Shown here piece after piece: positions 1-10,628 of a stretch of DNA of 64,000 bases (its first letter is position 1; every line of letters starts with the position of its first letter). The stretch comes from Nicotiana tabacum. Its lineage: Eukaryota > Streptophyta > Magnoliopsida > Solanales > Solanaceae. The stretch covers positions 68,763,026 through 68,827,025 of the forward strand of contig NC_134096.1 of NCBI RefSeq assembly GCF_000715075.1, in the 5' to 3' direction. A program made the translations under genes and the position numbers. The notes below the pieces were generated by a model that ran no database searches, was not told the DNA's origin, and was given only the letters and a program-made list of their open reading frames with translations.

Positions 1-1560
1 GTGATTGAGCACCCCTGCAGTTCCAAACTATAAAATTAGTATTCATATTATTAGAAGCTTGCATAGTTTGTTCTTGCATGGGTGTTGTTTGATCATTGTT
101 CCTCATTTCCAGGACATTGAGTGAGGGAATCAGCACCACTGCATATTTTCTCACTACCCGATTTATGGTGGGTCTGATGCGTAGGAAGCGTATGTATAGA
201 TTGAGGGGACAATCTAGATGAAACATTTTTGTGTATTCCTCCTTGATCACAATTTTTTTTTATTCCGACTAGCCAGAGTGGTTCTGGGCATGTGTTCTGG
301 TAAAGTTCTTATGCTGCTGCTATTTCCTGCTTAAGGTTATCATTTGGTTCTACGTGATTGGGAGAGGGTGGTGTGCTCGGCGGGGAGGGAGGCAGTTTGT
401 CGTGTGGGCCTAGTGGTGATGTTGGTGGTGAGTGGTTCATCTGGGGAATGGTGTATGGTTGTATCCCGTGAGTTTGGGGAAGTAGAGGTGGTGACGGGTA
501 AAATAGAAGTTGGAGAATGTGGGAATATAGGTGTGTGGGATCCCAGTATGGGGCAGGGTTCGATAGTGGTTGGTAGGGTGTTAGGTATGGTGCTTGCATC
601 ATAGACCAATGGTACCGGCCATAGATGTCCGTCGGTAGATGGATCCCTTCTGTGACTATTTGGGCTAGGTCCATTGGGTTGGTGAGTAGTATCGTGACCT
701 CCTGCCCGTTCACTTCCAACGTGAAGATGAGAGTATGGTCTTGAAGTCCCACTTCCAACCATGAGGTGGGCTCAATCTCTACATGGGGTATTTGGGCAGT
801 GAAGATGCGAGAGTTTGGGTTCATGATGGAGTGTGTTTGGGCAGTGAAGATGGTGTTTGATTTGTTCATATATGGGCAGTAATGCATGTATAGTATGCGT
901 AGGTGGGCTTAAGGACTGGAATGAGGGTGGTGGGATTTGTAATTGTTGGGCTTGCTCGTCTAGGTCATTAAGTGATTGAAGTTCCTCTAATTGAAGTGTG
1001 TCGAATTTATTAGAGTGATTTAAAGCAATCGAAATAACTTGATTTAACTTAGAATTTGGATTACCAACAGATCCTGAGGTTTGTCTAATTAAAGATTTTG
1101 GGTTAGTAGACTTACCTGTTGCGTGGGCCGTAGCTTGCTTGGAGACAACATATTTTTTATGTCAGCGAATGTTGGTTGGTGGATAAGATTTTTTACGGCT
1201 AATTTTCTCGAAAATTGTACCGTCTTCCATTCTTGGGTAGGAGATGTGTTTGGTGTTGCACTGGTAGTAGCATTTGGCGAGGGTGATGTATTGGGCATTG
1301 TAATGGACGAGGGTGGTGTATGGATTAGAGTAGGGAAATTCTTTTGTAGATGGCCTAGTTTTCCACAAGCTGTACAAAGGAGATTGATTACTTCATATAA
1401 AATAATTTATTTATGGGTGCCAATAAAAATGTGTGATTTCAGCTATTGTTCTAAAGACACCTCAACACAAATTCTTGTATATTGTCCTCGTGTAGTTGTG
1501 GAGGTACAGGTATTAATTTTTAATAATTTACCTATTTTGTTGCCCACTCTTTGGTTAATG
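1..1560 (-). pseudogene. L1-type LINE remnant: ORF1 and start of endonuclease
   Basis: Read on the minus strand, this is the nucleic-acid-binding ORF1 of a plant L1-type LINE. From about 1540 downward it shows a conserved block (TRGQYTRICVEV), then a zinc-knuckle-like CTACGKLGH near 1345-1375 in which the last Cys of the CCHC is replaced by Phe. A Pro/Ser/Thr-rich linker with EWKTVQFSRK follows near 1210-1250, then a long Pro-rich tail to about 309. Close to position 5-27 the motif WNCRGAQS appears, the usual start of an L1 endonuclease domain, so ORF2 continues off the left edge. Several in-frame stops (near 1410, 1445, 1089 and 309) and a shifted endonuclease frame make it non-functional. 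The 5' end near 1560 is truncated. Family assignment is from motif recognition. Confidence 0.75.
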
Positions 1561-2036
1561 TTGTACATGTTACAGGTCGATGAGAATAATATTTTGAGGC
1601 CACGACGCCCCGAATGACCCCCCCGGGCTAGGCCCTAAATAATGAGGCAGTGATGATAAAATCGGAAAGGAAAAAGACGAGAACATGAACAACTAATAGC
1701 CCTTCGCAAGGCGACATGATTAGCTACCATAGTCACAACCAAAGCGGTTCCGGTTCTTATATTTAGACAGAAATTGAAATCATAATTCGAGCCTCGTATA
1801 ATATTTTTAAATTATTTTTTAAAAACTTTTTCCAAAATTATTTTTCCAAACAATCTATAAAAAACAAAAATATTTTCAAATCATTTTAAAGAGCAACTTT
1901 CAAACATTTTAAAACAAAAACCATTTTAAAAACTTGTCACTTTATTAGTTTATCTTTTACGTTATATTATTTCGCGAATAATTTCATTTCTCTTATCTTA
2001 CGAGGTACTATATCCGTAACGCTTTGGAAAAATGAT
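1561..2036. other. AT-rich spacer, no gene
   Basis: Between the LINE remnant and the LTR start lies a short GC-rich patch with a C run near 1618-1625, then about 300 bp of A/T-rich DNA. I see no ORF, RNA gene or recognisable terminal repeat. The last five bases (ATGAT, 2032-2036) are the candidate left target-site duplication of the following LTR; its partner is not in view. Confidence 0.6.
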
Positions 2037-2658
2037 TGTCACGGCCCAAAATCTAACTAGTCGTGATGGCACCTAACCCAAACCGCTAGGTAAACCAATT
2101 AGCAATCCAATTCAAATGAGATTTACAGAGAAAATATATGATGAAATAACTGAACTTATATACAACTTCCCAAAGACTGAGAGTATAAATCATGAGCTTT
2201 TAAGATTTAGAGTTTACAAAGCTAGTATGAAATAAATACATCATTCGTTTGAAGCATACATAAGCAGATTTATAAATCTAAATCTACCAACAACAAGAGG
2301 TAGCTATAACTGGAACGTATGTACATCTTCAATGTCATCTCCTTCCATACACAATAACATCAGCTCCTAAATCCACACGCAAAGTGTATAAGTGTAGTAT
2401 GAGTACAATGACCCCATGTACTCAATAAGTAACAAACCTAACCTTAGGTTGAAAGTAGTGACTAACTTAGACAACGGTCAAAGTCCAACACCAATAGACA
2501 AGAACAACTCGTAGAAATATAATAAAAGTAGTACAAGTAATAACTCAAAGATATTATGCTCAGCTCGTGCACAGTTATGAAAAATAAGCATACTTTTCAG
2601 GTATAACAATAAAACTCAAATCTTTCACTGAAATCACCAAAATATGAGTAAATTAGAA

Positions 2659-2968
2659 AACTGTAATTTTTCCCAAAAGCATTCAACAACAGATAAGATA
2701 TTGTATTCTCAGATAGCATGAGAAAAGTACATCTCTATGCCTACATGTCAATGTGAATGTGAAATCATGAATGTCACAAAACCGTGTAGCATGAGGAAAT
2801 GCATCTGTATGTCTATATGTCAAGTATGAATGTCAAATGCAATGCATCACAGTGATGAACTCATGTACTCACACTCTCAGAGTACTCAATCTCACTGTTT
2901 CGCACTCCCACTCATCACGCTCAATCACTCAGCATTGTACGGTACCTGTGCTCACTACCGGTATGTTA
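2659..2968 (-). repeat. Direct duplication, copy A
   Basis: A segment of LTR U5 sequence about 310 bp long, containing the CATCACAGTGATGAACTC block, is repeated in direct orientation at 3633-3957. Copy B has a few substitutions and about 13 extra bases. The two copies flank the foreign insert at 2969-3632, so the duplication probably arose with the insertion. Confidence 0.85.
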
Positions 2969-3015
2969 GGGTTGCTTGTCAAGAGGAAGGGTTGCTTGTC
3001 AAGCTGGCCTATATA

Positions 3016-3067
3016 TAATAATAATAATAATAATAATAAGAAGAAGAAGAAGAAGAAGAAGAAGAAT
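3016..3067. repeat. Compound microsatellite (TAA)n-(GAA)n
   Basis: An uninterrupted run of TAA/ATA trinucleotides changes directly into AGA/GAA trinucleotides. Confidence 0.95.
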
Positions 3068-3229
3068 AAATTTCTTTCTATTTTATATTATTATATAATT
3101 ATAAGAAAAATGGAAAGATTCGCTTTCTTTTAGCTCCTTCTTCTTTGTCAAGGCTACTAAGGACCTATAGGTTTGCCTACTTTACTTATTAAAGATAATG
3201 AGAATGGGTTATTCAAACAAAAAGGAAAA

Positions 3230-3282
3230 GGCCCTACTTAGTTGACTGACAATGACAAAGGCTTGCGAAACTAAGTAGGGCC
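3230..3282. other. 14-bp inverted repeat (stem-loop)
   Basis: The arm GGCCCTACTTAGTT at 3230-3243 is exactly complementary to AACTAAGTAGGGCC at 3269-3282, with a 25 nt loop. Stem-loops like this occur at 3' ends of plant mitochondrial transcripts, which fits, but does not prove, an organellar origin. Confidence 0.8.
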
Positions 3283-3632
3283 TGAGGCCCCCTGCGAATC
3301 CGTAAATCTGAGGAGCATGCCGCAACAAAAGGATGGTCCCCTATGCATTTCATTTTTTTACTTAAGGGAAAAAAAAGTACCCATATCATAGTGAACCTCT
3401 CTTTGTGATCGGGATGAGGTAGATGCCTCCCATCCAGGGGCAGATCGAATCGGAGTTTCCTTAGGTAGCCTTCGACCTGCAGTTATCCTTAAACTTCCAT
3501 GCTTGGTGGAGAAGAAGCGTACAAAAGTACTCTCGTTTGTTGTCTTGTTCTCTGTCACGAACTAGAATCGCTTGCCAGCTAGGTCAGATTGGAGCAAGAT
3601 TTTATGAGAACATATTCCCCAGAGAAAACTGT

Positions 3633-3957
3633 GATTTTTCCCAAAATCGTTCAACAACTGATAAGATATTTCATTCTCAGATAGCATGAGGAAAGTACAT
3701 CTCTATGCCTACATGTCAATGTGCATGTGAAGTCATGAATGTCACAAAACTGTGTGGCATGAGGAAATGCATTTATATGCATATATGTCAAGTATGCATG
3801 TCAAATGCAATGCATCACAGTGATGAACTCATGTACTCACACTCTTAGAGTACTCAATCTCACTGTCTCGCACTCTCACTCATCATGCTCAATCACTCAA
3901 CACACTTAGTCACTCAGTATTGTACAATACCTGTGCTCACTACTGGTATATTAGACT
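3633..3957 (-). repeat. Direct duplication, copy B
   Basis: Second copy of the LTR segment at 2659-2968. After it the LTR continues normally into the tandem-repeat block. Confidence 0.85.
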
Positions 3958-3984
3958 CCGGAGGGGCGAATCCTGCCCAAGCGC

Positions 3985-4180
3985 TAATATAAACCAACAT
4001 GGCATGTTGTGTTGTGCAGCCCGATCCCATCATGAATCAATAAAACCTGCTGCGACATGCAGCCTGATCACATAAATTATGATAAAGCCTATAAGGCATG
4101 CTGAGGCGTGCAGCCCGATCCATATATATATAAAGCAAATATGGTCTGCTGCGATGTGTAGCCCGATCCACCATATCTAT
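3985..4180 (-). repeat. Tandem repeat in LTR U5
   Basis: Three diverged copies of a roughly 50-70 bp unit, each containing a version of TGCAGCCCGATCC. The same unit recurs on the opposite strand at 8025-8105 and 16125-16285. Confidence 0.7.
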
Positions 4181-5179
4181 CACAACATGGCTCTCATGCC
4201 CCAACTCAGTTATCAATCTCTCCATCCTCTCGGGTTCACAAATCTCATGCCAATCAGCCCAAACAATGATAATATGATGTGACAACAAATGATAACAGAA
4301 ATTGAGATATGATGTGTGAATGAATGAATATGACTGAGTATGTAATTGCAATTTAAGCAAATAACTCAACAACAGAGATGACCTCAGTGAGTCCTAATAG
4401 AATAAGCAAATAGCCTAAATATGATTTCTAACATGATTCACAGCTCAATTAATCTAACACGTAGAAATTTCATTTATATAAACAAGATTAGATAACTACA
4501 CAGTATCACAAAATCGACCTAGTCATAATTCACACGGTGCACGCCCGCACGCTCATCACCTAGCATGTGAGCCACCTCAACACCAAACACATAACACGTA
4601 TGTTCAGGGATTCATACCCTCAGCACCAAGTATAGAAGTGTTACTTACCTCGAACAAGTCGAATCCAATACCGAGCAAAATAACAAAACTCTAAAAATGC
4701 CATCCCTCGCGTACTGACCTCCTAACGGCTCGAATCTAGCCTAAATCAACTCAAGAACATCAAATAATGCCAAAAGAAACAAACCTAATCGATAAAGGTG
4801 GAATCTTTAATCAAAAGTCCAAAGTCAACCAAAAGTTCAAACCTGGGCCCGTACCTCGAAACCCAACAAAGCTAACAAAATCCAACAACCCATTTAATTA
4901 CGATTTTAACCATACTAGTTTCACTCAAATCCGATTATGAATCGATGTTCAAAACTCAAAAATTTACTTTATGAAAGTTTAGACAAAAAACCCCAATTTC
5001 ACTTTTAAAATCTTTATTCAAATGCCAAAATCGAAGATGGATTCACAAAATATATTCAAAACCGAGTAAAAAATACTTACCCCAATACATGTGGTGCAAA
5101 TCACCTAAAGAATCTCATCAATCAGAGCTCCCCAACTCAAGACGTGAATAAATCAACAAACCCTCGAAATATATGCTTC

Positions 5180-5535
5180 TGCCCAGGCCTTTTTGCATTT
5201 GCGGACAAAAATGCCGCACTTGCGGCCTCGCATTTGCGAGCCAACATGTCGCATATGTGACTACAACTTAAAAAATCAAGACCACACCTGTGTAGCATCT
5301 TCTGCACCTGCGTCTCCGCAGAAGCGCCTGCACCACCGCAGAAGCGGACACCCAACTCGCACCCATTCTCGGAGAACCGATCCTGACCCAGCAGAAGCGC
5401 TTGTGCATCTACGCGTATCCCTCCGCAGAAGCGAAACTCACCATAACACCTCCTATTCACAGAAGCGAGAAATCCATCGCATAAGCGCGTCCGCACCTGC
5501 GGCCAAATATGCGCAGGTGCGAAGAACCAACACCA
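5180..5535 (-). repeat. CpG-rich dyad array of the LTR
   Basis: About a dozen copies of short dyads of the form CGC-N4-GCG or near matches, with cores TTCT/AGAA, ACCT/AGGT and ATTT. On the element strand it lies upstream of the region where the other LTRs carry promoter and splice-donor-like motifs. Confidence 0.75.
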
Positions 5536-6221
5536 GAACTGCCAACATGACCAAAAATGACCCGAACCACGTCCAAAACTCACCCGAACCCCTCGGGACC
5601 TCGTTCGAACATACTAAAAAGTCTCAAAATATAACACGGACCTACTCGAGGCTTCAAATCAGTCATAGAAACATCAAAACCACGAATTGTACCTCAAATC
5701 AAACTTAATGAACTTTTAAACTTTCAACTTCCAAAACTCATGCCGAAACATATCAAATCAACTCGGAATGAACTCAATTTTTGCACAGTCCCAAATGATA
5801 TAACGAAGCTATTTCAAATTTCGGAACCACAATCTGAACCCAATATCATCAAAGTCAACTCCCAGTCAAACTTATGAACATTCCAAACCTTCAAATTTCC
5901 AACTTTCGCCAGTTAGTGCTGAAACCTTCTAGGAATATCCAAATACAAATTCGGGCATATTCCCAAGTCAAAAATCACCATCCGGACCTGACAAAATCAT
6001 CAAAACTCCAATCCGGGGTCAAATACATAAAATTCAAATTTGATCGACTCTTCTAACTTAAAGCTTTCTAGTTGAGAATTATTCTTCTAAATCAATTCTG
6101 AATCACCTGAAAACTAAAATCGGCAATTCACACAAGTCATAATACATCATACAAAGCTACTAAAGACTTCAAATAGCAAAATGGAATGCAAATTCTCAAA
6201 ACAATCAGTCGGGTCATTACA

Positions 6222-6375
6222 TTCTCCCCCACATAAATATGCGTTCGTTCTCGAACGTACAAAGAGTTATTCCAAAGCCGTCAAATCACTGTGTAACCTT
6301 ACCATGCACATACCCTAGGGTAATCCAACATTATCTCAATCCATATAATCCTGACAACACAATATAATTGAAGAT
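6222..6375 (-). mobile_element. Remnant of internal 3' end of the minus element, with PPT
   Basis: Starts with TTCTCCCCCA, the complement of a purine-rich polypurine tract, followed by the complement of the ACGTTCGAGAACGAACG block that precedes the LTR in this superfamily. About 150 bp later sequence homologous to a plus-strand LTR begins, so the internal region has been lost at this junction. Confidence 0.7.
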
Positions 6376-6806
6376 TCATAAGTGATTTTGGCTTGAATTG
6401 ACAAAAGTTAAAAAAGTTAAAGTTTGGAAAGTTGAAAAGTTTGACCGAGAGTTGATTTTGTGATTACCGGGCTTGGATTTTGGTTGCAAAAGTTGGAATA
6501 GGTCAGTTGTTTCATTTATGACTTGTGTGCAAAATTTGAGGTTAATCGGAGTTAGTTTGATAGGTTTCGGCATCGATTGTAGAAGTTGGAAACCCATTAG
6601 TTTCATTAGACTTGAATTGGGGTGTGATTCGTATTTTTGATATTATTTGATGGTATTTGAGGCCTCGAATAAGTTCGTATGATATTTTAGGATGTGTTGG
6701 TATGTTTGGATAGGGTCCCGGGGGGCTTCGGGTGAGATTCAGATTGATTACAGATTGAGTTTGGCCTTGTTGAACTGCAGAATTTTTGGTGTCTTGTTTC
6801 CTTGTT

Positions 6807-7150
6807 CGCGTTTGTGAGAGAGGTCTCATGTTCACAAAGGTTATGTGGGTGGCGGGAGAATTTTTCTCTTCGCGTTCACGAAGAAGGCCACATATTCGCA
6901 AAGGTATAAGAAGTTTGTGCATCGCGATCGCGAGGGGGAGGGGGGGTGCTCGCGTTCGCGTAGAAGGGTGAGGCAGGTGGGGCACTAGGCTTGTAAGACT
7001 TTGCGTTCGCGGGAGATGGTTTGCGATCGCGTAGACATGGGTTCACTGGTCATCGCATTCACGAGGGAGATCTCACGTTGGCATAAGAGGATTTTTCGGC
7101 AGTTGAGATTTAGTGCTTCACGAACATGAGGCACTTTCTGTGTTTGCGAA
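6807..7150 (+). repeat. CpG-rich dyad array
   Basis: Dyads with cores GTTC, GATC and degenerate forms, for example CGCGATCGCG at 6923 and CGCGTTCGCG at 6951. Pairs at 6807/6827 and 6871/6891 start exactly 20 bp apart. Confidence 0.8.
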
Positions 7151-8024
7151 GAAGGACATCTAGGCATCAGATTTGATAACCCAAATCGAGGGTTTGAGTT
7201 ATTATTTCATATTTTGAGTTGTAGACCTCGGTTTTTGGCGATTCTTGAAGGAATTTTCAAGAAGTTTATTAGGGTAAGTGATTCTAACTCAGATTTGGTT
7301 AAGTTACATGAATCTATCATTGTTTTTACCATTTAATTAGTGTTTTGGGTTGGAAACATTGGGGTAAATTGTAGAAACTTCATAAACTATATTTTGAGGG
7401 TTTGAAAGGCGATTTGAGGTAGGAATTAGATGGTTTTGGTATGGTTGGACTCGTTATTGGATGGGTGTTTGGATTTTATAAATTTTGCCAGATTTCGAGA
7501 CGTGGTTAAGGGCTTGTTGGAGTAGGGATTTACGCGATTTGAGGTAAGTAACACTTCTAAACTTGCTTCTGAGGGTATAAATCCCTGAAATACGTGATAT
7601 GTGGTTAGTATTGAGATGACGCACATGTTAGGTGACGGGCGTGTGGGCGTGCACCGTGGTAATTATGACTCGTTGTTTCTGTGGTACCGTGTAGTTGTCA
7701 AACCTTGTTGCTATTCGTATAATTCCTACGTGTTAGAGCAATTGAGTTGCAATCCATGTTAGAAATCATGTTTAGGCTATATGCTTATTCTGTTGGGACC
7801 TACTGAGGTCATTTCTGCCGTTGAATTATTTGCTTGAGTTGCAATTATATAATCAGTCACATCTATCATTTGCATATCGTATCTCAATATATGTTGCCAT
7901 TTATTATTACATCATGTATCATTGTTTGGGCTTATTCGCATGAGATTTGTAAGCCCGAGAGACTGGAGATATGGATGACTGATTTGGGGCCTGAGAGTCG
8001 TGTTGTGAGTGAGGTTGTGGATTA

Positions 8025-8105
8025 GGCTGCACGCCGCAGCAAGGCTTATAGGCTTTATCTATTATTATAGGATCGGGTTGCACGCTACAACATACCATAT
8101 TGGCT
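8025..8105 (+). repeat. Tandem repeat in LTR U5 (two copies)
   Basis: Two copies of a ~50 bp unit with GGATCGGGTTGCACG-type sequence and a TTATAGGCTTTAT tail; the 3' LTR has at least three (16125-16285). Confidence 0.7.
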
Positions 8106-8953
8106 TTTTATTAGCTCTTGGGTAGGATCCGCCCCTCTAGAGTCTGACATACCAGCAGTGAGCGTAGGTACCATACTGTGATGAGTGAGAGTTGTGACAG
8201 CCAGATTGAGCACTCTGAGAGTGTGAGTACATGAGTTTATCACTATGATGCATTACATGTGACATGCAAATTTGACATGTAGGTATAGAGATGTAACATT
8301 CCTCATATCAGTCATACTTAGCATATTTTATCACTGTTGAGCTTATACTATTAAACATGAGAGCATTTCTACATTTCTGTACTATGTAAAACTGGTTATG
8401 AGATTTCTGAGTTATTACTGTCATTTTCCTGTCATATCCGTATTGTTATTATCTAGATTTGGATTGTACCTTTCTAAGCTCGTCACTACTTTCAGTCCAA
8501 GGTTAGTCATGTTACTTATTGAGTACATTGAGTCGGTTGTACTCATACTATACTTTGTACTTCGTGTGCAGATCCAGTTACATCTGGACCAGGTGGTTGC
8601 TAGACTTGGAGCATTACCTTCTTAGAGACGTTTGAGGTAGCTTCTTTGGCGCCCGCAGACGTCGACTCTCTTTCCTTTCAGTTTATTTAGCAATGTTCTA
8701 TCTTTCTAGACAGTCATATTAGAAGTTTTGAATGTGTTGTCATTTAGTAGCTCATGTACTTGGTAACACCGGGATTCTGGAGATTTTGTATTTGAGTTGC
8801 AGCTATTCTTATAGGTTATTTATGAGATTTTTTTCCTATTAAACTTATTAAACCATGTTTTAAATTTAAAAGGCGTAGTTAATTATAATTGTCGGCTTAC
8901 CTAGCACTGTGATAGGCTCCATCACGACATATGATATTTGGGTCGTGACAAGT

Positions 8954-8965
8954 TGGTATCAGAGC
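8954..8965 (+). promoter_or_regulatory. Primer binding site (initiator Met tRNA)
   Basis: TGGTATCAGAGC, complementary to the 3' end of plant initiator-Met tRNA, starts 3 bases after the 5' LTR end. It primes minus-strand DNA synthesis. Confidence 0.9.
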
Positions 8966-9146
8966 CTAGGTTACATAGGTCTCACGATTCATGAGTAGGT
9001 TTAGTAGAGTCTTGTGGATCGGTATGGAGACGTCTGTACTTATCTTCGAAAGGCTACCAAACCGTTAGGAAACTTCACTTTCTTGTATTCTTGTCGTATG
9101 AATTTGTTAATTCTGGAAACTAAACTTCTATCATTCTATTTCACAG

Positions 9147-10500
9147 ATTGTGAGGACACATGCTAACGTATCGGGCGGATAGCCACTAGTACCACCAGCT
9201 AGGGCTGCGAGAGGTCGGGGGTAGCGGTAGAGGCCGTGGTGCGGCTCGTACACCAGCTAAAGTAGCACATATTGAGTCACCAGTTTCTCTAGCTTAGGAG
9301 CAAATACCAGATGTGGTCGAGCCGATGGGACTAGCTCAGGCACCAGCTGTGCCCATTGTGATTCCAGGTCTTTAGGAGGCTTTGGCCCAAATATTGACTG
9401 TATATACTAGCCTTGCTCAGGCAATTTCAGTTCAAGATAGGGGGAGGTGCTCAGACTCCCGCCGCCCGTACTCCAGAGCAGGTGGTTCAGGGACTTCAGA
9501 CACTAGGGTACTAACAACCCAGCTGGTTGCAGTTGCTCAGACTTAAATAGGTCCACCTATTAGTGACGAGGAGCAGAAGAGGCTAGAGCGGTTTGGGAGG
9601 CTCAGGCCTCCAGCATTCAGTGGGGATGAGTCAGAGGATGCTCAGGATTTCTTAGATATGTGCTAGCAGATCCTTCGTACGACGAGTATTCTTGAGACTA
9701 GTGGAGTCTCATTTTCTACTTTATAGCTATCAGGGGTAGCCTTTAAATAGTGGGAGGCCTATGAGTTGAGCAGGACAGTCGGCGCTGCACCACATTTGTG
9801 GCATGAGTTCTCAATTCTCTTCTTAGAGAAGTTTGTTCCACAGTCCCACAGGAAGGAGTTACGTAGGCAGTTTGAGCAGCTACGCCAGGAGGGTATTTCC
9901 GTGACCCAGTATGAAATGAGATTTTCAGAGTTGGCTAGTCACGCGATCTGGTTGGTTCCCACAGAGTGGGAGAGGATTAGGAGGTTCATTGATGGCCACA
10001 ACTATGGACTGCGCTCCATCATGACTCGGGAGATTACATCAGTTGCTAGGTTCGACGAGGTGGTTGATATTGCTAGGCGACTAGAGCAGGTCCGCAGTCA
10101 AGAGTATGAGGAGAGAGAGGCCAAGAGGCCTCGTGGTTCGGGTGGTTTCAGCAATGTTTCTTCTGGAGGGCAGTCCCACCATAGTAGGGGTCATCCTTAT
10201 AGGCTCGCTTACATGGCTCGTCCGGTTCATCATGGTGCATCAGCTAGCCATGGTTCATAAAGTGCTCGTCCAGGTCAGTCATCTCTCAGTGCCCTCCCAG
10301 CTCAGAGTCCATCCCGTGTTTCATCAGTTCATGGTTCATCTGTACCAGGCCCTTCTAGTAGCTAGTCTAGTTCTCGGGGTCTGATTCATTCTCTACCACC
10401 ATTGATGGATCGGAGTTGCTATGAGTGTGGGGAGTTTGGACATGTGAGGAGGTATTTTCCCCATCTCTTGGGAGGTCCAATTCAGTAGAGGGGTTAGGTT
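9147..10500 (+). pseudogene. gag remnant, Gypsy element 1
   Basis: Encodes the capsid/nucleocapsid precursor that packages element RNA. The expected start is mutated (ATTGTGAGGAC where element 4 has ATGGTGAGGAC), preceded by an acceptor-like TTTCACAG ending at 9146. An Arg/Gly-rich N-terminal stretch with several stops follows. The retrotransposon-gag core is readable at about 9560-10260 (LERFGRLRPPAFSG; then WHEFSILFLEKFVP, QLRQEGISVTQYEMRFSELA, RFIDG). The zinc knuckle near 10417-10450 (CYECGEFGHVRRYFP) has lost its last Cys. Multiple stops make it non-functional. Confidence 0.85.
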
Positions 10501-10628
10501 ATGACTTTCGCATCGTTACTTCACCACCCACTTAGCCAGCTCGGGGTTGGGCTCATGCAACCAGAGGTTGCCCTAGAGGAGGAGGCCGATCAGATGACAG
10601 TAGGGCTCGATGTTATGCTTTCCCTGTC

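Larger units (their letters stand above)
2969..3632. other. Foreign insert, possibly mitochondrial-derived (NUMT)
   Basis: This 664 bp segment has no counterpart in the related LTRs of the window and differs in base composition. It opens with two copies of GGTTGCTTGTCAAG, then a TAA/GAA microsatellite, then about 500 bp of moderately GC-rich sequence with a strong inverted repeat (3230-3282). A 66-codon minus-strand ORF (3358-3558) matches no family I know. The style resembles plant mitochondrial intergenic DNA, but this is an impression from memory; an alignment to a Solanaceae mitogenome would settle it. Confidence 0.4.
2037..6221 (-). mobile_element. Long LTR (3' LTR) of a minus-strand Ty3/Gypsy element
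   Basis: Read on the minus strand the LTR begins TGTAATGACCCG (6221 leftward) and ends in a GTGACA-type terminus (TGTCAC on the plus strand at 2037). It has the features seen in the other long LTRs here: a GGTCCCGAGGGG block, a CpG-rich dyad array (5180-5535), a variable tandem repeat (3985-4180), and the conserved terminus with a CCATCACGAC-type block. The PPT-like TTCTCCCCCA lies just right of 6221, so this is the 3' LTR of a minus element. It is longer than its relatives because of a 664 bp insert and a duplicated 310 bp segment. The rest of the element is lost beyond about 6375. Confidence 0.85.
6376..8950 (+). mobile_element. 5' LTR of Gypsy element 1 (5'-truncated)
   Basis: Homologous to the complete LTR at 14099-17111 but missing its first ~280 bp at the junction with the preceding minus element. 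It ends GGTCGTGACA at 8950, immediately before a tRNA primer site. Internal differences from the 3' LTR include loss of about 125 bp around 7494-7520 (present at 15481-15628). It contains the dyad array and two splice-donor-like motifs (GTAAGT at 7274 and 7544). Without its 5' part the U3 is incomplete. Confidence 0.9.

Noticed and set aside
1123..1617. 164-codon plus-strand ORF
   Set aside because: It is antisense to the LINE ORF1 remnant, whose minus-strand reading contains the recognisable zinc knuckle and conserved blocks.
5137..5708. Overlapping ORFs of 148 and 171 codons on opposite strands over the dyad array
   Set aside because: CpG-rich dyad arrays contain few stop codons, so chance ORFs recur at all arrays (also 22880-23206, 30567-31031, 47677-48282, 56596-57025, 63351-63709). 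They are rich in Arg, Ser and Cys and have no domain.
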